A stretch of DNA of 60,065 nt from Candidatus Sphingobacterium stercorigallinarum (GCA_019115805.1 DXCW01000061.1:1-60065), one strand, 5' to 3'; numbered from the stretch's first letter, positions 19,054 to 28,183 are shown. Notes: generated from the letters alone by a model not told the origin. Program-made: numbers and translations.

Positions 19054-19695
19054 ATGGTCTTGAATCCCACCGTAAATCTTATCTTTTCCTATTTTCCTAA
19101 ATTAACGGCCACGCAAAAAGAGCAATTCGCTCGCTTAGGCGACCTGTACCCAGAATGGAACTCAAAAATAAATGTGATTTCTCGGAAAGACATGGATAGT
19201 CTTTATTTAAAACACGTACTCCACTCGCTAGCCATCGGCAAATTTCTCGAAAAACTAACACCAGGAACGCGTATATTGGACGTGGGTACGGGGGGCGGAT
19301 TCCCGGGCATACCACTTGCGATTCTTTTCCCTGATGTGGAATTCCATTTGGTGGACTCTATTGGAAAAAAAATAAAAGTAGTTCGCGAGATCGCAGACGC
19401 CCTGGGTTTACAAAACCTAGAGGCCTATCACATGCGGGCTGAACAAATTGATGAGCGGTACGATTTTATCGTCTCCAGGGCAGTTACCCGACTCGGGGAC
19501 TTTATTCCTTGGGTACAAAACAAAATTGCGAAAAAAGACCGAAATGGTGTATCAAATGGAATACTGTACCTAAAAGGCGGAGATTTAAAAGAGGAAATCA
19601 AAGAAGCTAGAGTAAAGGCAGAACTTCACGCGATATCCGACTATTTTCAGGAAGACTTTTTTGAAACCAAGTATGTGCTCTACTTGCCGATGTAA
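19054..19695 (+). CDS. rsmG: 16S rRNA (guanine527-N7)-methyltransferase RsmG
   Basis: SAM-dependent methyltransferase that modifies G527 in 16S rRNA. In other bacteria its loss gives low-level streptomycin resistance. The 213-residue protein has NVISRKD near residue 35, then the SAM-binding motif ILDVGTGGGFPGIPLAILFP (about 73-92). It continues with HLVDSIGKKIKVV and the VSRAVTRL segment (about 135), all diagnostic of GidB/RsmG. It follows the glycosyltransferase by 18 bases. Length and start are normal. Confidence 0.96.
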   Translation: MVLNPTVNLIFSYFPKLTATQKEQFARLGDLYPEWNSKINVISRKDMDSLYLKHVLHSLAIGKFLEKLTPGTRILDVGTGGGFPGIPLAILFPDVEFHLVDSIGKKIKVVREIADALGLQNLEAYHMRAEQIDERYDFIVSRAVTRLGDFIPWVQNKIAKKDRNGVSNGILYLKGGDLKEEIKEARVKAELHAISDYFQEDFFETKYVLYLPM

Positions 19696-19703
19696 CCGGG
19701 CGC

Positions 19704-19928
19704 TTAGTTGAGGCTTTTTGCAATTTCCCCACCAATGAGGTTTATTTCCTCATCCATACCGAACATGGGGAGCCCCGTCTCGGGATTCAATTTCAACCAA
19801 TTGGTCTCGGTGTCCTTTATGATCTGCACATATTCTTCCCCCTCTTTAAATATAGTATACGTATCCTGCTCATCGGGAAAAACGGAATAGGTCACCCCGG
19901 CTATCGTGATATCAAACGGCTCTTGCAT
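19704..19928 (-). CDS. Small acidic conserved-type hypothetical protein
   Basis: A 74-residue acidic protein I do not recognise. Its sequence (start MQEPFDITIAGVTYSVFPDE) alternates hydrophobic and polar residues as in a small beta-sheet. It has no signal peptide or membrane segment. Support for it being real comes from an exact -7 promoter element 23 bases upstream, an ATG start and coding-like composition. It converges on rsmG with an 8-base gap. Confidence 0.7.
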   Translation of the reverse strand: MQEPFDITIAGVTYSVFPDEQDTYTIFKEGEEYVQIIKDTETNWLKLNPETGLPMFGMDEEINLIGGEIAKSLN

Positions 19929-19950
19929 GGTATATCCTGTTTATATTCCA

Positions 19951-19958
19951 CAAATATA
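19951..19958 (-). promoter_or_regulatory. Promoter -7 element of the 74-residue protein gene
   Basis: On the minus strand it reads TATATTTG, an exact TAnnTTTG match, placing the start of transcription near 19945 and giving a leader of about 17 bases. Confidence 0.5.
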
Positions 19959-20094
19959 ATGATTTTTACTGCTGCCATTGCTTTTTCAGTAAAGGGCATC
20001 CGGCGCGAAGCGCTCCCCCCACACTATTTCCCACTGTGTCTCAGCGACCTAGATCGCCGAGCAATTTTTCTTTCGTTATCATCCGAAATTTTGT

Positions 20095-20102
20095 TACTTT
20101 TG
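20095..20102 (+). promoter_or_regulatory. Promoter -7 element of the SRP RNA gene
   Basis: TACTTTTG matches TAnnTTTG exactly and ends five bases before the first base of the SRP RNA closing stem. This fits the usual distance to the transcription start. Confidence 0.6.
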
Positions 20103-20106
20103 CCGT

Positions 20107-20201
20107 GGGTAAGTCCTCTACGACCAGCTCCCATTGACTCCCCCAGGTTGGGAACAAAGCAAGGGTATTTGGTTGAGCGGTGCGATAGAGGTAGCTTACC
20201 C
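20107..20201 (+). ncRNA. ffs: Signal recognition particle RNA (small bacterial type)
   Basis: Scaffold RNA of the signal recognition particle, which binds Ffh and targets membrane proteins. The ends pair as GGGTAAG/CTTACCC, then CCTCTA/TAGAGG and CGACCA/TGGTTG, forming one long hairpin. The apical part AGGTTGGGAACAAAGCA aligns without gaps to the conserved E. coli 4.5S segment with its GGAA tetraloop and AAGCA internal loop. GTAGCT near the 3' end also matches. A T-rich run follows at 20202-20210 and acts as terminator. The exact ends are estimated. It lies between the 74-residue gene and accD; bases 19959-20094 hold nothing else I can identify. Confidence 0.9.
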
Positions 20202-20299
20202 ATTTTTTATTAGCCACCACCTCCCTTTTTCCAATTTGATTTCACCTCACGCATACTAAGATATTTTTCGTTTATTTGTAAACCGAATTTAACGAGTCT

Positions 20300-21142
20300 A
20301 TGAGTTGGTTTAAAAGAAATAAGGCAGGTATTCAAACTGCAACAGCACACAAGAAAGAGGCGCCAGATGGAATGTGGAACAAGTGTCCGAATTGTAAAAA
20401 GCCGCTTTTGAACGTAGAACAGGTTGAGAATAAATACGTTTGTCAGTACTGTGATTACCATATACGTATTGGTTCTACTGCTTACTTCTCAATATTATTC
20501 GACGATAACGAGTATACAGAGCTTTTCCCAAATCTGACTGCAGGTGATCCCCTGGGCTTCGTAGACAGCAAACCCTATACGCAGCGTCTGACGGACAGCC
20601 AGGCTAAAACAGGATTGAAGGATGCGCTCCGATCCGGAGTTGGGAAGTTAGATGGACAAGAAATTGTAATCGCATGCATGGATTTCTCCTTCATTGGCGG
20701 ATCGATGGGATCGGTGGTTGGTGAGAAAATCGCGCGTTCCATCGACTATTGCATTGCGCATAAATTGCCGTTTATGCTGATTTCCAAATCTGGAGGTGCC
20801 CGCATGATGGAAGCTGCTTTTTCCTTGATGCAAATGGCTAAAACTTCAGCAAAATTGGCCTTGCTATCCCAAGCTAAATTACCCTACATTTGTTTGTTAA
20901 CCGATCCTACAACTGGAGGGGTAACCGCTTCATTTGCGATGTTAGGCGATATTAACATTGCAGAACCCGGCGCGTTAATCGGATTTGCAGGTCCACGTGT
21001 CATCAAAGAAACGATTAAAAAAGACCTTCCAAAAGGTTTTCAAACCTCTGAATTTGTACTGGAACACGGTTTCCTAGATTTTATTGTAGATCGTAGGAAG
21101 CTCAAAGAAAAGGTTTCGACATTTTTGCAACACGTTAGCTAA
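20300..21142 (+). CDS. accD: Acetyl-CoA carboxylase carboxyltransferase subunit beta
   Basis: Part of acetyl-CoA carboxylase, transferring carboxyl from biotin to acetyl-CoA to make malonyl-CoA for fatty-acid synthesis. The 280-residue protein has the N-terminal zinc ribbon (CPNC at about 29, CQYC at about 48) that separates AccD from other carboxyltransferases. The crotonase-type domain contains [20 protein letters not shown] and [17 protein letters not shown]. Length is normal. It is monocistronic, with a strong terminator after it. Confidence 0.97.
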   Translation: MSWFKRNKAGIQTATAHKKEAPDGMWNKCPNCKKPLLNVEQVENKYVCQYCDYHIRIGSTAYFSILFDDNEYTELFPNLTAGDPLGFVDSKPYTQRLTDSQAKTGLKDALRSGVGKLDGQEIVIACMDFSFIGGSMGSVVGEKIARSIDYCIAHKLPFMLISKSGGARMMEAAFSLMQMAKTSAKLALLSQAKLPYICLLTDPTTGGVTASFAMLGDINIAEPGALIGFAGPRVIKETIKKDLPKGFQTSEFVLEHGFLDFIVDRRKLKEKVSTFLQHVS

Positions 21143-21167
21143 CACATAAAGTATATATCCGAGTGAC

Positions 21168-21202
21168 AAAAGGAGAAGCCATTGATGGTTTCTCCTTTTT
21201 TT
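21168..21202 (+). terminator. Rho-independent terminator of accD
   Basis: AAAAGGAGAAGCC pairs with GGTTTCTCCTTTT across a short ATTGAT loop, followed by a run of T, 26 bases after the accD stop. Classic intrinsic terminator. Confidence 0.85.
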
Positions 21203-21281
21203 GCGATGATATATCAAGATTATCGGAATCTTTTTAATTCTTTTTTGTAATTTGCTGTAAACCTAACTGACATACCTAACG

Positions 21282-22694
21282 ATGAGAATAAAATTATTTT
21301 GCATTGCATTAATCCTATTCTTAGGACAACAAACCACGTGTATTGCACAGCTACGCCTTCCAAGCTTCTTCTCTGATCATATGGTTTTACAGCGGGAAAC
21401 CCCTCTTAGCGTATGGGGTTGGGGGAATGCCGGATCGACCGTCAAACTAATAGGCACGTGGTTTACCGATACCGTCTCCACTGCTGTCAATGGAAACGGT
21501 CAGTGGAAACTTAAACTCCCTAAAGGACCCGCGGGGGGACCGCATGAGCTCCAAATCCTGTCAAATGATCAATCCATCATATTGAATGACATTTTACTTG
21601 GAGATGTTTTTCTTTGTTCTGGGCAATCCAATATGGAATGGGGCGGGAATCAAAATCTACAAGAAATATTGGATGAACTGCCGTATGCAAACAACCCAAA
21701 TATCCGCCTCTTACAAATGACTCGATACACCGATCAGCATCCCCAAAGCCAAGTGCCCGATTCATGGGCTGTGCTCAGTGCCGAGACATTAAAGCCCTTC
21801 TCAGCTATTGGATATTTTATCGCTAAAAAAATAAATCAGAATGAAGGCATTCCTATCGGTGTCATCAATAGCAGCTGGGGAGGAACCCCGGCAGAAGTAT
21901 GGACGCCCGCGCATCTCATTGATCACGATCCGTTTCTGAAGGAGCGCGCTGAAATGCAACTGGAGAACCCCTATCGCCCACACCAAGCCGGTGTAACCTG
22001 GAACAGCATGATTTACCCGCTGGTCGGCTACAACCTGAGTGCGGTGTTTTGGTATCAAGGCGAGAGCAACGTAGGGACTTGGGATGGTTATGACAAACTG
22101 ATGAGAACCATGGTGTCGAGTTGGCGGGCGGCCTGGAATACTGACTTCCCATTTTACTTCGTTCAAATCGCTCCGTTCCAATACAATAACGAGCAACCCC
22201 TAGCGGCCCTATTGCGGGAACAACAAGCAAAAACGGCTAGCGAACTCTCGAGCACCAATATGGCTGTTATTACGGACTTGGTTGATAATATCAATGACAT
22301 TCACCCTACGAAGAAACAAGCCGTGGCCAACCGGTTAGCCGACTTTGCTTTAGTCGACCTCTATGGCCATGAAATTAGGGACTATCGGTCGCCGCTATAC
22401 CAATCCCATGAAATTAACGGGCATACCATCGAGATTTCCTTTATGCACCTTGATGGGAATCTGAAAGCGGAGGGTGAAATCACCGATTTATTTATAGCAG
22501 GAACCGATCGAGAATTTAGACCCGCTCAGGGAAAAATAAAAGGTCAGAAATTGATCGTTTGGGCGGACGACGTACCGCAGCCGCAAGCGGTACGATTTGG
22601 TTTCACAGAAACCGCTATGCCGAATCTTTTTAACGAGCGGGATCTTCCGGTCTCCCCCTTTCGAACCGACCATTGGCCTTTATCCGACGATTAA
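21282..22694 (+). CDS. Sialate O-acetylesterase-like SGNH hydrolase
   Basis: Exported esterase likely to remove O-acetyl groups from sialic acid or other sugars. The 470 residues start with a signal peptide (cleaved after about residue 23, CIAQ). A beta-sandwich segment follows (about 25-105, LPSFFSDHMVLQRE). The SGNH block motif CSGQSNMEWG has nucleophile Ser116, then SSWGGTPAEVWTP and WYQGESN, and the catalytic His lies in DIHPTKKQ near residue 340. All catalytic blocks are intact. A terminator lies upstream and no sugar-degradation genes adjoin, so the natural substrate is open. Confidence 0.9.
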   Translation: MRIKLFCIALILFLGQQTTCIAQLRLPSFFSDHMVLQRETPLSVWGWGNAGSTVKLIGTWFTDTVSTAVNGNGQWKLKLPKGPAGGPHELQILSNDQSIILNDILLGDVFLCSGQSNMEWGGNQNLQEILDELPYANNPNIRLLQMTRYTDQHPQSQVPDSWAVLSAETLKPFSAIGYFIAKKINQNEGIPIGVINSSWGGTPAEVWTPAHLIDHDPFLKERAEMQLENPYRPHQAGVTWNSMIYPLVGYNLSAVFWYQGESNVGTWDGYDKLMRTMVSSWRAAWNTDFPFYFVQIAPFQYNNEQPLAALLREQQAKTASELSSTNMAVITDLVDNINDIHPTKKQAVANRLADFALVDLYGHEIRDYRSPLYQSHEINGHTIEISFMHLDGNLKAEGEITDLFIAGTDREFRPAQGKIKGQKLIVWADDVPQPQAVRFGFTETAMPNLFNERDLPVSPFRTDHWPLSDD

Positions 22695-22698
22695 GCCT

Positions 22699-23049
22699 CT
22701 AACTTCTTAAAAAGAGTGTAAATGCCCAAAACGTCCGTCGGGTCAAATAGTCTAGGTCACCCTGGTTTTGGTAAGCTTCCTTCTCAAAAGAGATGGATCT
22801 ATAGGCACGATTGAAGTCTCGATATTGAAGGAAACGAATCAGGAATTCTACCGTATAGAAAAGATAAAATGGTATCACTAGTGTTTCTATCGCTTGCTGA
22901 AGATGAATACGCTCATGGTTTACCAACAAAGGGTCAAGCCGATCGTTGTGGGAGCGTATAAAAACGAATGGAAATAGGGTAATGGCTCGGGCATGCCCGA
23001 AGGAAAAAAAGCGAGTCCAAAATTTACTAACGATAATTACACCCCTCAT
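22699..23049 (-). CDS. Small HExxH-motif membrane protein, function unknown
   Basis: I know no named family for this 116-residue protein. It contains NHERIHLQQ (an HExxH zinc-binding pattern at about residues 44-48). A hydrophobic helix follows (IPFYLFYTVEFLIRFLQY), then SFEKEAYQNQ, whose Glu could be a third zinc ligand as in gluzincin-like proteases. A second hydrophobic stretch precedes the motif. ATG 23049 is preferred over an in-frame GTG at 23085. It is divergent from the MerR gene and converges on the esterase with a 4-base gap. Protease activity is only a guess. Confidence 0.7.
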   Translation of the reverse strand: MRGVIIVSKFWTRFFSFGHARAITLFPFVFIRSHNDRLDPLLVNHERIHLQQAIETLVIPFYLFYTVEFLIRFLQYRDFNRAYRSISFEKEAYQNQGDLDYLTRRTFWAFTLFLRS

Positions 23050-23123
23050 TGGCTTATTAAATTTATAAAACTGCTCCGATCTCACTCACCTTGTCGAGCT
23101 TTTTTAATATCAAAGTTAGATTG

Positions 23124-23131
23124 TATATTTG
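23124..23131 (+). promoter_or_regulatory. Promoter -7 element of the MerR-family gene
   Basis: TATATTTG is an exact TAnnTTTG match. Transcription would begin near 23137, about 20 bases before ATG 23157, which argues against the in-frame codon at 23091. Confidence 0.5.
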
Positions 23132-23156
23132 TTATAGACAACAAAGCTCGATGCAC

Positions 23157-23492
23157 ATGCCGTACAAAGAACGCGAAATAAACAAATTGTATTATACAAT
23201 GGGAGAGGTCACCGAAATGTTTGATGTAAACGCATCCCAAATCCGTTTCTACGAGCGTGAGTTTGACATATTACAACCAAAAAAAAACAAAAAAGGAAAT
23301 CGCCTTTTTACGCAAAATGATATCGCAAACCTCAAAGTGATATTTAATTTGGTCAAAGACAAAGGCTACACGTTACAAGGTGCTAGAGATTTCTTAAAAA
23401 ACAACAAGAACGAAGCCCGTGAGAATCAGCGTATCATTGATTCTTTAGAGAATTTAAAAAAGTTTTTACTGGAAGTCCGAGATAGCTTATGA
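23157..23492 (+). CDS. MerR-family transcriptional regulator
   Basis: DNA-binding regulator of 111 residues. The MerR winged helix-turn-helix runs from about residue 10 (LYYTMGEVTEMFDVNASQIR) through FYEREFDILQPKKNKKGNRLF to about 80. A short helical tail (ENQRIIDSLENLKKFLLEV) probably forms the dimer coiled coil. There is no ligand-binding domain and no cysteine set for metal sensing, so the signal is unknown. ATG 23157 is chosen over 23151 and 23091 by the promoter position. Its 3' end overlaps the convergent phosphodiesterase gene by six bases. Confidence 0.88.
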   Translation: MPYKEREINKLYYTMGEVTEMFDVNASQIRFYEREFDILQPKKNKKGNRLFTQNDIANLKVIFNLVKDKGYTLQGARDFLKNNKNEARENQRIIDSLENLKKFLLEVRDSL

Positions 23493-23981
23493 TCTCCCAG
23501 CCAATTCAATCACCTCTAAATTCTCAATACGATTTGCCTTAATCTCGAATCGCATTAAGGTTCGGACCGTATGCCAACCTTGTTTCCCCGCCGCCCCTGG
23601 GTTTAAATGAAGCAACCGCAGCTGTTCATCATACTTTACCTTCAAAATATGCGAGTGGCCCGAAATGAATAATTTCGGCGGGTTTTTCCGAATGGCATCT
23701 TTTACCGAAGGGCTATATCGCCCTGGATATCCCCCTATATGTGTCATCCAGACGTCCACCTTCTCACAATGAAAACGCAAGTGTTCGGGGAATTCCCGTT
23801 GAATTATGGGCGCATCGATATTTCCGTACACCCCCTTTAGCGGTTTAAATGCGGCCAATTCCTCGATCACATCTAACGACCCGAAATCACCGGCGTGCCA
23901 AATCTCATCACATGCATCAAAGTGGTGGAATACCGCCTTATCTAAGAAGGAATGTGTGTCCGATAACAGTCCTATTTTCAT
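23487..23981 (-). CDS. YfcE/MJ0936-family metallophosphodiesterase
   Basis: Calcineurin-like phosphodiesterase of 164 residues. All metal-binding blocks are present: LLSDTHSFLD (about 5), WHAGDFGS (about 28), GNID (about 53), MTHIGGYPGRY (about 79) and ISGHSHI (about 105). Enzymes of this family hydrolyse simple phosphodiesters in vitro; the natural substrate is unknown. It starts one base into the trmN6 stop (TAATG), so the two are translationally coupled. Confidence 0.93.
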   Translation of the reverse strand: MKIGLLSDTHSFLDKAVFHHFDACDEIWHAGDFGSLDVIEELAAFKPLKGVYGNIDAPIIQREFPEHLRFHCEKVDVWMTHIGGYPGRYSPSVKDAIRKNPPKLFISGHSHILKVKYDEQLRLLHLNPGAAGKQGWHTVRTLMRFEIKANRIENLEVIELAGRS

Positions 23982-24694
23982 TAAAAAGCTAAAAAATAAG
24001 GTGACAAAATTTTCTTATAATCCTCAGAATGCTCTCCTTTATCTCGATAAATGATCAGCTTTGTCCGGTCCTCAGCAGTTGCGTTATTTGAAAAACTGAG
24101 TATAGAACGAATGGCTGAACTCGTATTAAAGGATTGTACATCTACACGCCCCACGCAAAAAAGGCCGTATGCTAACGCTTTTTTCGTTAACCATTCGGCC
24201 AAATCGAACGGTATAATCAGCTGTAACTTCCCTTGAGGTCTCAAATGTGCTTGGCTAAAAAACAATAGACCATCGAAAAGTTCATCATTCGCATGTTTCG
24301 CTACCCCTCGGCGTTGATCTGGATTTTTTAGCGCGTTCAAGAAAAAAGGTGGATTACTGACAATAAGATCGAACAATAAATCCGTGTCCCAACTCAAGAC
24401 ATCTTGATGCACACAGGAAAGCCGATCGAAAAATGGGGAGTGCACAAAATTATCGGCCGCTCGCTGGGCGGCGGAAGCGTCGATTTCCACTCCCCAAATC
24501 TTTGCCTCTGTATACCGCTGTGCCAACATCAATGCAATCACACCGGTACCCGTACCCACATCGAGAATGCTGCTCGCCTGGTCATGGCTAGCCAGCGCAC
24601 CCAACAAAACACCATCGGTATTGATACGCATGGGGCAGTCCGTCTGGTCTATATAAAATTGTTTAAACTGGAAAAGATGGTTGGCAGCAGCCAT
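23981..24694 (-). CDS. trmN6: tRNA1(Val) (adenine37-N6)-methyltransferase TrmN6
   Basis: SAM-dependent methyltransferase expected to methylate A37 of tRNA-Val. The 237-residue protein has the YfiC-type start (FQFKQFYIDQTDCPMRINTD), the SAM site ILDVGTGTGVIALMLAQRY (about 43-61) and the catalytic adenine-N6 motif VSNPPFF (about 112). It sits 6 bases downstream of mutS and overlaps the phosphodiesterase by one base, giving a mutS-trmN6-yfcE unit. Length agrees with the family. Confidence 0.92.
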   Translation of the reverse strand: MAAANHLFQFKQFYIDQTDCPMRINTDGVLLGALASHDQASSILDVGTGTGVIALMLAQRYTEAKIWGVEIDASAAQRAADNFVHSPFFDRLSCVHQDVLSWDTDLLFDLIVSNPPFFLNALKNPDQRRGVAKHANDELFDGLLFFSQAHLRPQGKLQLIIPFDLAEWLTKKALAYGLFCVGRVDVQSFNTSSAIRSILSFSNNATAEDRTKLIIYRDKGEHSEDYKKILSPYFLAF

Positions 24695-24700
24695 AACGGA

Positions 24701-27307
24701 TTAATTTTTCAATAAGCGCTGGATTTCATCCAACTTCATCAAGGCCTCAACCGGGGTCAATGTATTCACATCTAAATTGTTCAGCATATCTCGAATTTTC
24801 TCCAGCACAGGGTCATCAATGGCAAACATCTGCAATTGATAAGCCTGTTTCTGTATTTTTCTCATACTGTCTTTGATTTGCTCGCCGCCGGTTCTTTCTT
24901 GTTCCAATCGCTTTAAAATCTCATTGGCGCGCGCAATGAGTTTGGTCGGCATTCCAGCTAATTTCGCCACATGAATACCAAAGCTGTGTTCGGATCCGCC
25001 AGGGACTAGCTTTCGTAAGAAGATCACTTTATTATTGACTTCCTTGACGCTCACGTTAAAATTCTTCACCCTCGGCATGGAGTTACACAATTCATTCAGC
25101 TCGTGGTAGTGCGTAGCAAACAGCGTCTTAGGCCGGTGAACAGGATGATTGTGAAGAAACTCCGCGATAGCCCATGCAATCGAGATGCCGTCGTATGTGC
25201 TGGTTCCCCTTCCAATTTCATCCAGTAGAATTAGGCTTCGACTTGATAAATTATTCAAAATGCTGGCCGTTTCGTTCATCTCAACCATAAACGTGGATTC
25301 ACCCGAGGACAGGTTGTCTGACGCGCCCACTCGAGTAAAAATCTTGTCCACAACACCTAATCGAGCCTCTTTAGCAGGAACAAACGATCCAATCTGCGCC
25401 ATCAAGACAATCAAGCCTGTCTGCCTCAACAAGGCAGACTTTCCGGCCATATTGGGCCCCGTAATGATCATGATTTGTTGATCATCTGAATCTAGAAAAG
25501 TATCATTGGTAATGTAATCCTCTTCTACCGGCAGGTTTTTCTCAATCACAGGATGACGCCCACCTTTTATATCAAGTCGATGTTGATCGTCGACTTCAGG
25601 GCGAACATAATAATTCTTTTCCGCCACCACAGCAAAGTTCACCAATACATCTAATTTGGCGAGCATTTGTGCGTTTTGCTGAATGGGTTGAATAAATTCC
25701 GTAACGCCAAGCTGTAATTCTGCGTATATTTTGTTTTCAATCGCTTGAATTTTATCTTCGGCGCCCAATATCTGTTCCTCATACTCCTTTAGCTCCTCCG
25801 TTATGTAACGTTCGGCATTCACCAAAGTTTGCTTACGAACCCAGTCTTCTGGAACCTTGTCTTTATGTGTATTGGTCACCTCTAGATAATAGCCAAAGAC
25901 ATTGTTAAACGCGATTTTCAACGAAGGAATTCCTGTACGCTCAGATTCTCTTCGTTGTATTTCCAACAAGTAGTCTTTTCCTCCAAATGCGACTTTGCGA
26001 AGTCGATCGAGCTCTTGATCGACGTCATCTGCAATCACATTTCCTTTATGAATAGCAACCGGCGGTTCCGCTTGAAGTGTATTTTCGATTCGGTCTCGAA
26101 TGGATAAGCAGACATCCATTGCTTGGCCAATCCCTTTTAACGAAGAGGAATCCTCCGCTAAACAAAGCTGTTTCAATCGATCGACAGCATACAGGCTACG
26201 CTTAAGCTGTACCATCTCCCTAGGATTTGCTCGTAAAAGTCCAATTTTGCTAATCAGACGTTCCAAATCACCCACCTGTTTGATCTCAGCTACTATCTGC
26301 TCGCGCAACTCAGGCCGTTTAAGCAGATAGTCTACGACTTCTAGGCGTTCGTTGATCGCTTGCGCATCTTTCAGTGGCATCAAAATCCATCTTTTGAGCA
26401 AACGGGCCCCCATTGGCGAAGAGGTCTCATCCAATACATCAGCTAAGGTTGTTGCATCATCATGTACTGAGCCCACGAGTTCTAGGTTGCGAATGGTAAA
26501 ACGATCCAACCACATATATCGTTCTTCTTCAATTCTAGAAATCTGGCAAATATGTTGCAAATTCCTGTGCTCTGTCTCATTCAGGTAATGTAAAGCCACA
26601 CCTGCGGCAACCTGCGCCTCCGCCATACGCTCCACCCCGAAGCCCTTCAAAGAATTGACCTGAAAATGTTTGATCAGACACTCATACGCATAATCACCGG
26701 TGTACGGCCACTCATCTAACGTATAGGTGTAAAACTGATTCCCGAAAGTCTCGATAAAGTGTTTGTACTGCGTTTTTGGTAAAATAATCTCGGTGGGTTT
26801 GAAACCCTGCAACAGTTTATCGACATAATGACGATCTCCTTGGGACAGCAGAAATTCACCCGTGGAAATATCTAAAAATGAAATGCCGATTTGTAATTTA
26901 TCCATGTATACAGAAGCCAAATAATTATTCGACTTCTGAGGCACGATGTTTTCATTATACGACACACCAGGGGTGACCAATTCGGTGACCCCTCGTTTAA
27001 CGATTGTTTTCGTTTGCTTGGGGTCTTCAAGCTGGTCGCAAATCGCAACTCGTTGACCAGCTCGTACTAGTTTTGGCAAATACGTCTCCAATGAGTGATG
27101 AGGAAACCCAGCTAACGCTGTCTCTGATTCTGATCCGTTTCCTCTTTTGGTCAGCACGATACCCAGTATCTTGGCCGCGGTGACCGCATCATCCCCAAAC
27201 GTCTCATAAAAATCCCCTACCCGGAATAGCAACAGCGCCCCCGGATATTTTGCTTTTATCGAGTTATACTGCTGCATTAAAGGGGTTTGTTTCTTTGCTT
27301 TTGCCAA
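24701..27307 (-). CDS. mutS: DNA mismatch repair ATPase MutS
   Basis: Recognises base mismatches and starts methyl-independent mismatch repair. The protein (868 residues from TTG 27307) has the mismatch-reading motif GDFYE near residue 36. It also has connector, lever and clamp domains, the Walker A GPNMAGKS, and the DEIGRGTSTYDG Walker B region. I chose TTG 27307 (reads MAKAKKQTPLMQQYNS), the expected N-terminus. Upstream codons to 27361 also lack an ATG and cross a promoter-like TATTTTTA. First gene of a mutS-trmN6-yfcE unit. Confidence 0.96.
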   Translation of the reverse strand: MAKAKKQTPLMQQYNSIKAKYPGALLLFRVGDFYETFGDDAVTAAKILGIVLTKRGNGSESETALAGFPHHSLETYLPKLVRAGQRVAICDQLEDPKQTKTIVKRGVTELVTPGVSYNENIVPQKSNNYLASVYMDKLQIGISFLDISTGEFLLSQGDRHYVDKLLQGFKPTEIILPKTQYKHFIETFGNQFYTYTLDEWPYTGDYAYECLIKHFQVNSLKGFGVERMAEAQVAAGVALHYLNETEHRNLQHICQISRIEEERYMWLDRFTIRNLELVGSVHDDATTLADVLDETSSPMGARLLKRWILMPLKDAQAINERLEVVDYLLKRPELREQIVAEIKQVGDLERLISKIGLLRANPREMVQLKRSLYAVDRLKQLCLAEDSSSLKGIGQAMDVCLSIRDRIENTLQAEPPVAIHKGNVIADDVDQELDRLRKVAFGGKDYLLEIQRRESERTGIPSLKIAFNNVFGYYLEVTNTHKDKVPEDWVRKQTLVNAERYITEELKEYEEQILGAEDKIQAIENKIYAELQLGVTEFIQPIQQNAQMLAKLDVLVNFAVVAEKNYYVRPEVDDQHRLDIKGGRHPVIEKNLPVEEDYITNDTFLDSDDQQIMIITGPNMAGKSALLRQTGLIVLMAQIGSFVPAKEARLGVVDKIFTRVGASDNLSSGESTFMVEMNETASILNNLSSRSLILLDEIGRGTSTYDGISIAWAIAEFLHNHPVHRPKTLFATHYHELNELCNSMPRVKNFNVSVKEVNNKVIFLRKLVPGGSEHSFGIHVAKLAGMPTKLIARANEILKRLEQERTGGEQIKDSMRKIQKQAYQLQMFAIDDPVLEKIRDMLNNLDVNTLTPVEALMKLDEIQRLLKN

Positions 27308-27403
27308 GGTTATTCTTTTTTTGATAAGACGTAAAAATAGCAGATTTGAATCGATTTGCAAACCGCTATTCTAGAAAGAAAATGTGGGGTTTATAAAAAT
27401 AAC

Positions 27404-27411
27404 TAAATTTG
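27404..27411 (+). promoter_or_regulatory. Promoter -7 element of mtgA
   Basis: TAAATTTG is an exact TAnnTTTG match, 28 bases before the mtgA ATG, giving a leader of about 23 bases. Confidence 0.5.
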
Positions 27412-27439
27412 AACCGGATGGATTTTAAGAGACAAGACC

Positions 27440-28183
27440 ATGGCGATTAAGCGATCGAAGACCAGGAGAAAAAGACGCCGTTCTCCTTCATTACGGCAAC
27501 AGCTAAAATCAAAAGTTTTACCGTTACTGATCAAGACCGTATTGTTTTGCTTTTTAGGGAGTCTGGTATGGGTCATTGCCCTGCGTTTTATTACCCCCCC
27601 AATTACCTACCTGATGCTGAAACGTGGGTTTGAACGCCAAGCCAGTGGGAAAGAGTGGAAAATCGACAAAAAGTGGGTCGACTATGCAGATATCTCTGAC
27701 AACCTCAAACGAGCGGCCATTGCTGGCGAGGACGCACATTTTTTGACACATCGTGGATTTGATCGCAACGCTATCGTAAGCGCTTTCCAGCGGAATAGAG
27801 CGGGAGACGGACCCTTACGAGGGGGCAGTACAATTAGCCAGCAAACAGCTAAAAACGTTTTCCTTTGGCCTGCCCGCTCTTGGATACGAAAAGGCTTGGA
27901 AAGTTATTTTACGGTGCTGATTGAAATATTTTGGGGAAAAAAGAGAATACTGGAGGTCTATCTAAATGTCATCGAAATGGGACAAGGGGTCTATGGAGCG
28001 GCAGCGGCTTCAACATACTATTTCAAAAAGGACGTAAAAGGATTGACCCGGAAAGAGTCTGCGTTGATTATTGCAATCCTCCCAAACCCGAGAAGCTGGG
28101 ATGCGAAACGCCCCTCCGCATTTGTAAATCGCCGTGCAAATAACATTGTCCGCTATTTAAACTATTACGAAATACCCGATTAA
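27440..28183 (+). CDS. mtgA: Monofunctional peptidoglycan glycosyltransferase
   Basis: Polymerises lipid II into glycan strands in the periplasm. The 247-residue protein begins with a very basic cytoplasmic stretch, then one membrane helix (about 33-55). The GT51 domain follows, with the catalytic Glu in GEDAHFLTHRGFD (about 97), GGSTISQQTAKN (about 130) and the KRILEVYLNVIEMGQGVYGA block. There is no transpeptidase domain. The stop overlaps the convergent isoaspartyl peptidase gene by four bases. Divergent from mutS. Confidence 0.95.
   Translation: MAIKRSKTRRKRRRSPSLRQQLKSKVLPLLIKTVLFCFLGSLVWVIALRFITPPITYLMLKRGFERQASGKEWKIDKKWVDYADISDNLKRAAIAGEDAHFLTHRGFDRNAIVSAFQRNRAGDGPLRGGSTISQQTAKNVFLWPARSWIRKGLESYFTVLIEIFWGKKRILEVYLNVIEMGQGVYGAAAASTYYFKKDVKGLTRKESALIIAILPNPRSWDAKRPSAFVNRRANNIVRYLNYYEIPD

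Noticed and set aside
21282..23049. A sugar-degradation locus around the sialate O-acetylesterase-like gene
   Set aside because: Neighbours are accD, a small HExxH protein and merR; no sialidase, transporter or catabolic enzyme adjoins, and the susCD pair is 6 kb away on the other strand.
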